Made by a program: the position numbers and the translations under genes
Source: an uncultured bacterium
GTDB taxonomy: Bacteria > Bacillota > Clostridia > Lachnospirales > Lachnospiraceae
Assembly (NCBI GenBank): GCA_937916345.1
Contig: CALFUE010000007.1
Location: 1 to 7,924, forward strand
Direction of reading: 5' to 3'
Length of the DNA stretch: 7,924 nt
Notes under the pieces: generated by a model
Databases searched by the model: none
Told to the model about the DNA's origin: nothing
The model's input: only the letters and a program-made list of their open reading frames with translations
Part shown: positions 1 to 6,658 of the stretch, one piece after another
How positions within the stretch are numbered: position 1 is the stretch's first letter
Layout: each line of letters begins with the position of its first letter

Positions 1-1241
1 ACTTCGTAGAAATGTTTGTGGGCGTGGGCGCTTCCAGGGTTCGCGATCTGTTCAAGGAAGCGCAGAAGAACTCGCCGTGTATCATATTTATTGATGAGAT
101 CGATGCCATAGGAAAGAGCCGTGATTCCCGTTACGGCGGTGGAAATGACGAGAGGGAGCAGACATTAAATCAGCTTTTAGCAGAAATGGACGGTTTTGAC
201 ACCTCGAAGGGACTGCTGATCCTCGCGGCCACCAACCGCCCCGAGGTGCTGGACAAGGCACTGCTGCGTCCCGGCCGTTTCGACAGGCGTATCATTGTGG
301 ACAAGCCTGATATGAAAGGCAGGCTTGAGACATTAAAGGTACACGCGAAGGATGTACGGCTGGATGAGACCGTGGATCTGGATGCCATAGCGCTGGCTTC
401 AGCCGGTCTGGTGGGCTCCGATCTGGCAAATATCATAAACGAGGCTGCCATAAACGCCGTGAAGCACAAGCGTTCTCTGGTTAATCAGGCAGACCTCTTC
501 GAGGCTTTCGAGCTGGTGGCTGTGGGAGGCAAGGAAAAGAAGGATCGCGCCATGTCAGACCATGAGCGGCATGTGGTTTCCTACCATGAGGTGGGACATG
601 CTATGGTGACCGCTCTTCAGAAGAACACCGAGCCCGTTCAAAAGATCACCATCGTGCCCCGTACCATGGGAGCGCTGGGTTATACGCTCCAGACTCCCGA
701 GGAGGAAAAATTTCTCCAGACAAAGGATGAGCTTGACGCAAAGATCATTACCTATATGGGCGGCCGCGCCGCGGAGGAGCTCGTGTTCAATGTTGCCACC
801 TCCGGCGCCGCAAATGATATCGAGATGGCCACAAAGATCGCCAGAGCCATGGTGACGCAGTACGGTATGTCTGACGAGTTTGGTATGATGAGTCTCGAGT
901 CTGTAGAGACCAGATATCTGGACGGTACCCCTGTGCTGAACTGCGGCGACGAGACCGCGGCTCTCATAGACAAGGTCATCCACAAAAAGATCGACGATTC
1001 CTACCGGAAGGCCTACGAGCTGCTTGAGGAAAACCGGGAGATACTCGACCGCATTGCCGATTACCTCTACGAAAAGGAGACCATTACCGGCCGCGAGTTT
1101 ATGGAGATATTCTGCGAGATGAAGCACATCCCTCTCCCGGAGGATAAGTCCGTAAAGGATGAGATAAAGGAGATGACGGAGCGCACCGCCGACAAGGAGA
1201 ACATGGCTGCGGTAAAGAGTGATATGACCGAGGAAGAGTGA
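1..1241 (+). CDS. ftsH: ATP-dependent zinc metalloprotease FtsH, 5'-truncated by window edge
   Basis: Membrane-anchored AAA+ protease that unfolds and degrades misassembled membrane proteins and some cytosolic regulators. The frame is open from the first base, so the gene starts upstream; 412 residues are visible, beginning [10 protein letters not shown] just after where Walker A should be. The two N-terminal membrane segments and Walker A are outside the window. Counting from the Met at base 12: Walker B IIFIDEID at 24-31, the second region of homology with arginine fingers (RPGRFDR, 86-92), zinc site HEVGH at 192-196 with Glu193 as catalytic base, and third zinc ligand Asp269 in the TSGAANDIE motif, 77 residues after the first His as in known FtsH structures. 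The C-terminal helical region ends in an acidic tail. The Met at base 12 is internal, not a start. uvrC follows after 3 bases, so the two are probably cotranscribed. Identification is secure. Confidence 0.97.
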   Translation, partial: FVEMFVGVGASRVRDLFKEAQKNSPCIIFIDEIDAIGKSRDSRYGGGNDEREQTLNQLLAEMDGFDTSKGLLILAATNRPEVLDKALLRPGRFDRRIIVDKPDMKGRLETLKVHAKDVRLDETVDLDAIALASAGLVGSDLANIINEAAINAVKHKRSLVNQADLFEAFELVAVGGKEKKDRAMSDHERHVVSYHEVGHAMVTALQKNTEPVQKITIVPRTMGALGYTLQTPEEEKFLQTKDELDAKIITYMGGRAAEELVFNVATSGAANDIEMATKIARAMVTQYGMSDEFGMMSLESVETRYLDGTPVLNCGDETAALIDKVIHKKIDDSYRKAYELLEENREILDRIADYLYEKETITGREFMEIFCEMKHIPLPEDKSVKDEIKEMTERTADKENMAAVKSDMTEEE

Positions 1242-1244
1242 CAG

Positions 1245-3107
1245 ATGCCTTTTTGTATAGAGGATGAACTGAAAAAAGTGCCGAATCTGCCCGGCGTGTA
1301 TCTGATGCACGACGAGACAGATACGATCATATATGTGGGAAAGGCCAAAAACCTTTCCCACAGATTGCATCAGTACTTTCAGGAATCCCACTCAGAGGGC
1401 GCGAAAAAGGATGTCATGGTCACCCTCATAGAGTGGTTTGAGTATGTGGTGACCGACAGCGAGGTGGAGGCACTGGTGCTGGAGTGCAATCTTATCAAGG
1501 AGCACCGGCCTAAATACAATACCCTTCTGACAGACGACAAGACATATCCGTTTGTTAAGGTGACTCTGGGGGAGCAATTTCCCAGAGTGATTTTTTCACG
1601 GGAGCTGAGGCAGGATGGCTCCGCGTATTTCGGTCCCTTCGTCTCTGCGGGAGCCCTGAAGGATCTGATCGGTCTGTTGGTAAAGGCATATCGCATCCGC
1701 ACCTGCAGAAGCCTGAAAGGTCATGAAAGAGCCTGCCTGAATTATCACATAGGCCAGTGTGACGCGCCCTGTCAGGGGGAGGTGGACGAGGAGGCATACC
1801 TCGAGCGGATAAAGCAAGTGATGGAATTTCTCGGCGGCAGCTTTACACCTCTTATCCGTGAATTAAAAGAAAAGATGGAGACAGCTTCCTCGGAGCTCAG
1901 GTTCGAGGAGGCTGCCTCATACAGAGACATGTACAGAAGTGTTCTCGCCCTCAGGGAAAAACAAAAGATTACCCATCTGGATGACACAAGGACGGACAGG
2001 GATATCGCTGCCGTGGCAAGAGACGGCGGGAATGCTGTGGTGTGCATATTTTTTATACGGAGCGGCCGCATGACAGGCTCCGACGAGGTGCTGCTGCACG
2101 CAGGGGAGAATGATGACGACGCGAAGGTGCTCTCTTATTTCATAGAGCAGTTTTACGGCTCGGCGCCCATGGTGCCGCCGGAGATTCTGCTGCCTATTGA
2201 GCCTGAGGACAGAACAGTCCTGGAGAATTATCTCACCGGATTGCGCGGCGGCAGTGTGCGAATCAGGATCCCGCAGCGTGGTGAGAAAAACCGTATGGTG
2301 GAGCTGGCGTCAAAAAACGCCGTGATGAAGCTCACGAAGGACCGGGACCGCCTGCTGGCGGAGGAGGCAAGGACAGTGGGTGCGGTCAGGGAGATCGAGA
2401 CGCTCCTTGGGGAGGAAGGACTCTATCGAATGGAGGCCTACGATATATCAAATATTTCCGGAGTCTACCCCGTCGGATCCATGGTGGTCTACGAGGGTGG
2501 AAAGCCGAAAAAGAGCGATTACCGCAGATTTACGATAAAGACCGTGGAGGGACCCGACGATTACGCCTCCATGAGGGAGGTGCTTACCCGCCGCTTTACC
2601 CATGTGGGAGGCGGTTTTGAGCACAGACCTGATGTGATAATGATGGACGGCGGCAGAGGTCAGGTTAATATATGCCTGGAAGTCCTTGATTCTCTTGGAA
2701 TTGAGATACCAGTCTGCGGCATGGTAAAGGATGAACGCCATAGGACCAGAGGACTCTATTTCAACAATGTGGAGCTGCCTGTAGACACTCATTCCGAGGC
2801 TTTCAGACTGATCACGCGCATTCAGGATGAAGCACACCGCTTTGCGATAGAGTATCATCGTTCACTGCGTAATAAAGGGCAGATTAAATCTATATTAGAC
2901 GATATTGACGGCGTTGGGGAAAAAAGGAGGAAAAGCCTTCTCCTGACATTTAAATCCGTTGACCGGATCAGGGAGGCGACCGAGGAGGAACTTGCAGCTG
3001 CACCTTCCATGAATGCAAAAGCTGCAAAAACCGTCTGGGATTTTTTTCATAATGGTAAAAAAACTGTGGATAACCCCAAAAATGTTGTGGATAACCGATA
3101 TAATTAA
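1245..3107 (+). CDS. uvrC: Excinuclease ABC subunit C (UvrC)
   Basis: Nuclease of nucleotide excision repair; recruited by UvrB at a lesion, it cuts 3' then 5' of the damage. At 620 residues it is full length. In order: GIY-YIG nuclease domain (Gly-Val-Tyr 17-19, Tyr-Val-Gly 30-32, Lys33, Arg40, probable catalytic Glu80); a four-cysteine cluster Cys154, Cys164, Cys172, Cys176 matching the iron-sulfur ligands described in UvrC; a UVR motif (about 203-236) that binds UvrB; an RNase H-like 5' nuclease domain with Asp400 (AYDISN), the Asp438/439 pair, Asp468 (MMDGG) and His530 (DEAHRFA); and tandem helix-hairpin-helix motifs (about 548-601). A GAGGAAG ribosome site at 1230-1236 sits 8 bases before the ATG, inside the end of ftsH. 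The last 14 or so residues (TVDNPKNVVDN...) are an asparagine-rich tail beyond the usual end, and the DNA there carries two DnaA boxes. Confidence 0.97.
   Translation: MPFCIEDELKKVPNLPGVYLMHDETDTIIYVGKAKNLSHRLHQYFQESHSEGAKKDVMVTLIEWFEYVVTDSEVEALVLECNLIKEHRPKYNTLLTDDKTYPFVKVTLGEQFPRVIFSRELRQDGSAYFGPFVSAGALKDLIGLLVKAYRIRTCRSLKGHERACLNYHIGQCDAPCQGEVDEEAYLERIKQVMEFLGGSFTPLIRELKEKMETASSELRFEEAASYRDMYRSVLALREKQKITHLDDTRTDRDIAAVARDGGNAVVCIFFIRSGRMTGSDEVLLHAGENDDDAKVLSYFIEQFYGSAPMVPPEILLPIEPEDRTVLENYLTGLRGGSVRIRIPQRGEKNRMVELASKNAVMKLTKDRDRLLAEEARTVGAVREIETLLGEEGLYRMEAYDISNISGVYPVGSMVVYEGGKPKKSDYRRFTIKTVEGPDDYASMREVLTRRFTHVGGGFEHRPDVIMMDGGRGQVNICLEVLDSLGIEIPVCGMVKDERHRTRGLYFNNVELPVDTHSEAFRLITRIQDEAHRFAIEYHRSLRNKGQIKSILDDIDGVGEKRRKSLLLTFKSVDRIREATEEELAAAPSMNAKAAKTVWDFFHNGKKTVDNPKNVVDNRYN
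3065..3094 (-). promoter_or_regulatory. Pair of perfect DnaA boxes, 21 bp apart
   Basis: The nonamer TGTGGATAA, exact reverse complement of the DnaA box TTATCCACA, occurs at 3065-3073 and again at 3086-3094. Both copies are followed by CC, giving an 11-base direct repeat with a period of 21 bp, two helical turns. They lie in the last codons of uvrC, about 260 bases before hprK. By eye they are the only exact matches in the window. DnaA binds such boxes as initiator, as a transcription regulator, or at titration sites; which applies here is inference. There is no AT-rich unwinding element plus box cluster large enough, nor a dnaA/dnaN neighbour, to suggest an origin. Confidence 0.6.
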
Positions 3108-3141
3108 GAGTTAAAAACCCTCGGAGTCCAGAATTGACATG

Positions 3142-3168
3142 GCAGGAAAATGATTTGAATTTTCCTGC
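3142..3168 (+). terminator. Perfect 10-bp hairpin downstream of uvrC; possible terminator or operator
   Basis: GCAGGAAAAT (3142-3151) and its exact reverse complement ATTTTCCTGC (3159-3168) flank a 7-base loop. It lies 35 bases past the uvrC stop, where a terminator for the ftsH-uvrC transcript would be expected. No run of T follows on either strand, so it is not a canonical Rho-independent terminator. A TTGACA hexamer at 3134-3139 stands immediately upstream, and the repeat would cover the spacer and -10 position of a promoter there, so a DNA-binding operator is the alternative; the -10 candidates at that spacing match only 2 or 3 of 6 bases. Confidence 0.35.
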
Positions 3169-3270
3169 ATTACTGTTAATAAATGGTGGTTCACACAACA
3201 TTTAAATTTGACGCAAAAAAACGTAAAATGGGAAATGAGACGGTTTACAAATAATATTTTTGAACGATTG

Positions 3271-3321
3271 TATACATTAGGTTTGAGTGGGGGATACAAA
3301 TTATAAAGGAATAGTTAAAAT
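3271..3321 (+). promoter_or_regulatory. Probable promoter region for the hprK cluster (exact elements uncertain)
   Basis: The 244-base gap before hprK is distinctly AT-rich and is the only space in the window large enough for a promoter driving hprK to the lipoprotein gene. Possible -10 hexamers are TATAAA (3302-3307) and TAAAAT (3316-3321), each 5 of 6 to consensus, and TACAAA (3295-3300). Matching -35 elements are poor: TATACA at 3271-3276 lies 18 bases before TACAAA, and GATACA at 3293-3298 lies 17 before TAAAAT. An 8-bp palindrome TGTATACA occurs at 3269-3276. I infer a promoter from position more than from motif quality. Confidence 0.25.
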
Positions 3322-3351
3322 GAGATTTCTTTTAAGAAGGAGGGGTTAGTC

Positions 3352-4278
3352 ATGGATAAAGTGGTGTCTGTGAAGCGTCTTGCGGAGCTGATGGATCTGG
3401 TGAATTACACGGAGGAGGTGGAACTGTCGGAGAAAGAGATATCCATTTCCGAGATAAACAGGCCTGCCCTGCAGCTGTCCGGGTATTTTGAGCATTTCGC
3501 AAACGGCCGCGTACAGATAATAGGAATGGTTGAGTTTGCTTTTCTCCAGCAGATGGAGAAAAAGATGAGAAAGAAGGCCTACAACAGGTTCTTTGAGTTC
3601 GATGTGCCCTGTGTGGTATTCTGCAGGGGTTTTCAGGCCGACGATGACTTCATGGATGCTGCGATTGTTCACAATACCCCAATACTCGGTACTGAGCGCA
3701 CCACCTCGGATTTTACCGCAGAGGTCATCAGGATCCTCAGCGAGGAGCTGGCGCCCACAATCGGCATTCACGGCGTCCTATGCGATGTCTATGGAGAGGG
3801 GGTGCTGATTATGGGAGAGAGCGGCATCGGAAAGAGTGAGGCGGCGCTTGAGCTGGTCCGCCGCGGGCACAGACTGGTGACAGACGATGTGGTGGAAATA
3901 CACCGCATAAATGACAGGACTCTCATCGGTACATCGCCCGAGCTTACCCGCAATTTCATAGAGGTAAGGGGTATCGGCATGATCGATATCAAATCCCTCT
4001 ACGGCGTAGAATGCGTAAAGGAGAGCCAGCAGATCGACCTCGTCATCGAGCTGGAGGATTGGAAAAAAGAGACTCAGTACGACAGAATGGGCATGCAGGA
4101 GCAATACAAGGAGTTTCTCGGCAACAAGGTGGTTTGCCACAAGCTCCCCATCCGTCCCGGCCGTAACCTCGCGGTGATCTGCGAGACCGCGGCAGCGAAC
4201 CACCGCCAGAAGAAGATGGGCTATAACGCGGCTCACGAGCTTTACAGAAGAGTTCAGGAAAATATCAAAAACTTCTAA
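3352..4278 (+). CDS. hprK: HPr kinase/phosphorylase
   Basis: Bifunctional cytoplasmic enzyme that phosphorylates HPr on Ser46 with ATP (or PPi) and reverses this with phosphate. HPr-Ser-P is the CcpA corepressor, so the enzyme sets carbon catabolite repression and slows PTS uptake. The 308 residues match the usual 305-320. The N-terminal domain (about 1-130) precedes the catalytic domain with His140 (GIHGVL), Walker A GESGIGKS at 155-162, the Asp178-Asp179 pair in LVTDDVVEI, the family signature EVRGIGMIDI at 204-213 and the C-terminal RPGRN segment (268-272), followed by NLAVICETAA. The residue numbers of the P-loop and Asp pair agree with those I recall for the Lactobacillus casei enzyme. 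A strong AAGGAGGGG ribosome site at 3337-3345 fixes the start. First gene of the five-gene cluster; its substrate gene ptsH is not in the window. Confidence 0.97.
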   Translation: MDKVVSVKRLAELMDLVNYTEEVELSEKEISISEINRPALQLSGYFEHFANGRVQIIGMVEFAFLQQMEKKMRKKAYNRFFEFDVPCVVFCRGFQADDDFMDAAIVHNTPILGTERTTSDFTAEVIRILSEELAPTIGIHGVLCDVYGEGVLIMGESGIGKSEAALELVRRGHRLVTDDVVEIHRINDRTLIGTSPELTRNFIEVRGIGMIDIKSLYGVECVKESQQIDLVIELEDWKKETQYDRMGMQEQYKEFLGNKVVCHKLPIRPGRNLAVICETAAANHRQKKMGYNAAHELYRRVQENIKNF

Positions 4279-4310
4279 AATATAATTAATGTAAAGGAGG
4301 AATTAATAAA

Positions 4311-5711
4311 ATGGAAAGAAAAAACGCCTGGGATGCCTACAAGGGCGGCAAAGTTTCCCGTGTGATGGACTTCGCGGAGGACTATCGCAAATTCATCTCT
4401 GAGAACAAGACAGAGAGGGAGTGTACAGAGACATTTATTGAGAAGGCAAAAAAGGACGGCTTCAGGGACCTCGCTGATCTGATAAAGGCAGGAAAGAAGC
4501 TTAAGGCCGGAGATCGTATTTACTCTGATCAGATGGGAAAATCACTGGTGCTTTTCGTTATAGGAAAGGATGACATCGAGGACGGCATGAACATCCTTGG
4601 TGCCCACATCGACTCGCCCCGCCTGGATCTGAAGCAGAATCCTCTGTACGAGGATCACGAGCTGACTCTTCTGGATACCCACTATTACGGCGGCGTGAAG
4701 AAGTATCAGTGGGTCACCATTCCAATGGCGCTCCATGGAGTGATCGTGAAGAAGGACGGCAGTGTGGTAAAGGTAAACATCGGCGACAAGCCCGGCGATC
4801 CGGTAGTCGGTATCAGTGATTTGTTGATCCATCTCGCTTCCGAGCAGATGGAAAAGAAAGGTGCAAAGGTTGTTGAGGGCGAGGCTCTCGATGTGCTTAT
4901 CGGTTCCGTTCCGGTGGCAGACGAGAAGGATAAGAAGGGCGAGAAGATCAGGGAAAGAGTAAAGGAAAATATAATCAGGATTTTGCAGAAAGAATATGGC
5001 GTTGAGGAAGAAGACTTTCTCTCTGCTGAGATCGAAGTTGTTCCTGCTGGTGAGGCAAGGGATTTTGGACTGGATCGTTCTATGATAATGGGCTATGGTC
5101 ACGACGACAGAGTCTGTGCATATCCCTCGTTTGAGGCGATACTTGCGATGAGAAAGCCGAAGAGAACATCTGTATGCCTTCTGGTGGACAAGGAGGAGAT
5201 CGGCTCCGTCGGAGCCACGGGCATGCAGTCCCGCTTTTTCGAGAACACCGTGGCTGAGCTTCTCGCTCTCAATGGAAAGGATTCAAATGTCTCGCTGAGG
5301 CGCGCGCTCGCCAATTCCTTCATGCTCTCCAGCGATGTTTCCGCGGCCTTCGATCCGAATTACGCCAGTGTATTTGAGACAAAGAACGCTGCATATTTCG
5401 GAAGGGGCGTGGTGTTCAACAAGTACACCGGCTCCAGGGGAAAATCCGGCTCCAATGACGCCAACGCCGAGTACATGGCAAAGCTCCGCGGCATCTTTGA
5501 TGCCAACGATGTCTATTACCAGACGGCTGAGCTGGGGAAGGTCGACATCGGCGGAGGCGGCACCATCGCCTACATCACCGCAAACCTCGGCATGAATGTC
5601 ATTGATTCCGGCGTGGCAGTGCTCTCAATGCACGCCCCCTGGGAGATCATCTCAAAGGTGGATCTCTATGAGTCATACAGGAGTTACCAGGTATTTTTGG
5701 AAGAGGCGTGA
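4311..5711 (+). CDS. M18 family metallo-aminopeptidase
   Basis: Cytosolic zinc aminopeptidase of the M18 family (relatives: yeast aminopeptidase I, aspartyl aminopeptidase), removing N-terminal residues from peptides; the preferred residue cannot be read from sequence. It has 466 residues, usual for the clostridial type. The dinuclear metal site is complete: His99 and Asp101 (GAHIDSPR), a bridging Asp265 or 266 (GYGHDDR), the Glu295-Glu296 pair (DKEEIGSVG), Asp342 (SSDVSAAFD) and His441 (SMHAPWE). The stretch at about 110-245 is the inserted dimerisation domain; it includes a charged linker rich in Lys and Glu at 203-218. No signal peptide. The AAAGGAGG ribosome site at 4293-4300 is near perfect and 10 bases from the ATG. 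The gene starts 32 bases after hprK and ends 1 base before murB. It is not a standard member of the hprK-murB neighbourhood, so its place here may be lineage-specific. Confidence 0.93.
   Translation: MERKNAWDAYKGGKVSRVMDFAEDYRKFISENKTERECTETFIEKAKKDGFRDLADLIKAGKKLKAGDRIYSDQMGKSLVLFVIGKDDIEDGMNILGAHIDSPRLDLKQNPLYEDHELTLLDTHYYGGVKKYQWVTIPMALHGVIVKKDGSVVKVNIGDKPGDPVVGISDLLIHLASEQMEKKGAKVVEGEALDVLIGSVPVADEKDKKGEKIRERVKENIIRILQKEYGVEEEDFLSAEIEVVPAGEARDFGLDRSMIMGYGHDDRVCAYPSFEAILAMRKPKRTSVCLLVDKEEIGSVGATGMQSRFFENTVAELLALNGKDSNVSLRRALANSFMLSSDVSAAFDPNYASVFETKNAAYFGRGVVFNKYTGSRGKSGSNDANAEYMAKLRGIFDANDVYYQTAELGKVDIGGGGTIAYITANLGMNVIDSGVAVLSMHAPWEIISKVDLYESYRSYQVFLEEA
5699..5706 (+). promoter_or_regulatory. 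Ribosome binding site deciding the murB start
   Basis: GGAAGAGG lies 6 bases before the ATG at 5713, within the last codons of the aminopeptidase gene. The reading frame is open further upstream to an ATG at 5596, but the extra 39 codons overlap the aminopeptidase C-terminus in another frame and do not resemble MurB. Confidence 0.65.
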
Positions 5712-5712
5712 G

Positions 5713-6654
5713 ATGTACAGAAAGCTGGCCGGGATAGTTGGAATCGAAAATCTGCGGTTAAATGAGCCTATGAGCGCCCATACCACCTTTCGGGCGGGAG
5801 GAACTGCTGACTGCTATTTGACGCCCGATGCGTCAAGCCTGCCGGAGGTTCTCGAGACGCTGAAGGATGAGGGCGCCCCCTATACGGTTATAGGAAATGG
5901 GTCTAATCTCCTTGTTTCCGATGCCGGCATCGAGGGTGTTGTCATAGAGATTGGTAAGGGCTTCCGCGGTATCAGGCAGCTTTCTGGTTCAGCGGCAGAT
6001 GTGGATGACAGCGATACAGCTGTTCTTCGGACAGGAGCGGGGGAGCTTCTTACCCACACCGCTTCCTTTGCCTGTGAGCAGGGATTGACCGGTTTCGAGT
6101 TTGCGGGAGGCATACCCGGCACAGTGGGAGGCGGAGTGTTCATGAACGCGGGAGCCTACGACGGTGAGATGAAGCAGGTCTTAAAGCAGGTTTCGGTACT
6201 GATACCCGATGAAAACAGTGCCTTCATACGCAGGGAGCTTCCTGCGGAAAAGCTTGATCTCTCCTACAGACACTCTGCCGTAGAAGAGATGAATGCAATA
6301 ATCCTGTCGGCCGACATCTTCTTAAACAGAGGGAATAAAAACGAGATTAAAGAAAGGATGGAAGACTTCCAGCGCCGCAGGATCGAAAAACAGCCGCTGG
6401 AGTACCCCAGCGCAGGCTCGACTTTCAAGAGACCTAAAGGGTACTTCGCCGGAAAACTCATCTCCGACGCGGGGCTTCGGGGTTTAGAAGTGGGTGGCGC
6501 TGCCGTAAGCGAGAAGCACTGTGGCTTTATCATAAATAAAGGCGGCGCTTCCGCCTCTGACATAAAGGAGCTCATGGATCGTGTCTCCGAAAAGGTATAT
6601 TCGGAATTTAATGTCCGTCTGGAGCCGGAGGTCAGGCTTCTGGGAAGGTGGTGA
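5713..6654 (+). CDS. murB: UDP-N-acetylenolpyruvoylglucosamine reductase (MurB)
   Basis: Cytoplasmic flavoenzyme reducing UDP-GlcNAc-enolpyruvate to UDP-MurNAc with NADPH, the second committed step of peptidoglycan precursor synthesis. With the start at 5713 it has 313 residues, usual for the shorter type II MurB of Gram-positives. The FAD-binding part shows the TTFRAGG motif (24-30), VIGNGSNLLVSD (59-70) and GFEFAGGIPGTVGGGVFMNAGAY (127-149). The substrate-binding part has PSAGSTFKRP (232-241) with Ser236 as the proton-donating serine of the family, GKLISDAGLRG (247-257), KHCGFIIN (268-275) and the terminal LEPEVRLLG with the conserved glutamate (304 or 306). A somewhat loose, acidic loop (about 91-103) interrupts the FAD domain. 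One base separates it from the aminopeptidase gene and 4 from whiA, so translation is probably coupled. Unusually, rapZ does not follow it. Confidence 0.96.
   Translation: MYRKLAGIVGIENLRLNEPMSAHTTFRAGGTADCYLTPDASSLPEVLETLKDEGAPYTVIGNGSNLLVSDAGIEGVVIEIGKGFRGIRQLSGSAADVDDSDTAVLRTGAGELLTHTASFACEQGLTGFEFAGGIPGTVGGGVFMNAGAYDGEMKQVLKQVSVLIPDENSAFIRRELPAEKLDLSYRHSAVEEMNAIILSADIFLNRGNKNEIKERMEDFQRRRIEKQPLEYPSAGSTFKRPKGYFAGKLISDAGLRGLEVGGAAVSEKHCGFIINKGGASASDIKELMDRVSEKVYSEFNVRLEPEVRLLGRW
6645..6651 (+). promoter_or_regulatory. Ribosome binding site deciding the whiA start
   Basis: AAGGTGG sits 7 bases before the ATG at 6659 and runs up to the murB stop codon. The frame is open back to an ATG at 6581, but the family N-terminus MSFSS begins exactly at 6659, so the 26 upstream codons (which overlap murB) are not part of the gene. 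Confidence 0.65.
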
Positions 6655-6658
6655 TTCC

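Noticed and set aside
976..984. TCATCCACA in ftsH, one base from the DnaA consensus
   Set aside because: It is an isolated mismatch inside a conserved coding region, with no partner box.
555..1391. 278-codon open frame on the minus strand opposite ftsH
   Set aside because: It is antisense to the most conserved part of FtsH and the start of UvrC, has no ribosome site or recognisable motif, and is a side effect of codon bias in the real genes.
3207..3228. Imperfect inverted repeat TTTGACG / CGTAAAA in the hprK upstream gap
   Set aside because: The arms are short, AT-rich and have a mismatch; this is expected by chance in such AT-rich DNA, and it does not match a cre site.
3261..3274. Possible SOS (LexA) box, TGAACGATTGTATA
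   Set aside because: Only the GAAC half and the following GT agree with the Gram-positive CGAAC-N4-GTTCG type; the right arm is wrong, and it lies downstream of uvrC.
4281..4286. Perfect TATAAT between hprK and the aminopeptidase
   Set aside because: No -35 match lies 16-19 bases upstream (the 17-base position reads GAAAAT), and a start from it would fall at or inside the ribosome binding site.
4542..5102. 186-codon open frame on the minus strand opposite the aminopeptidase
   Set aside because: It lies wholly inside a gene with a complete metal site on the other strand, and the predicted protein resembles no family.
5596..5712. Upstream in-frame extension of murB
   Set aside because: These 39 codons overlap the conserved aminopeptidase C-terminus, and a ribosome site plus the expected MurB length support the start at 5713.
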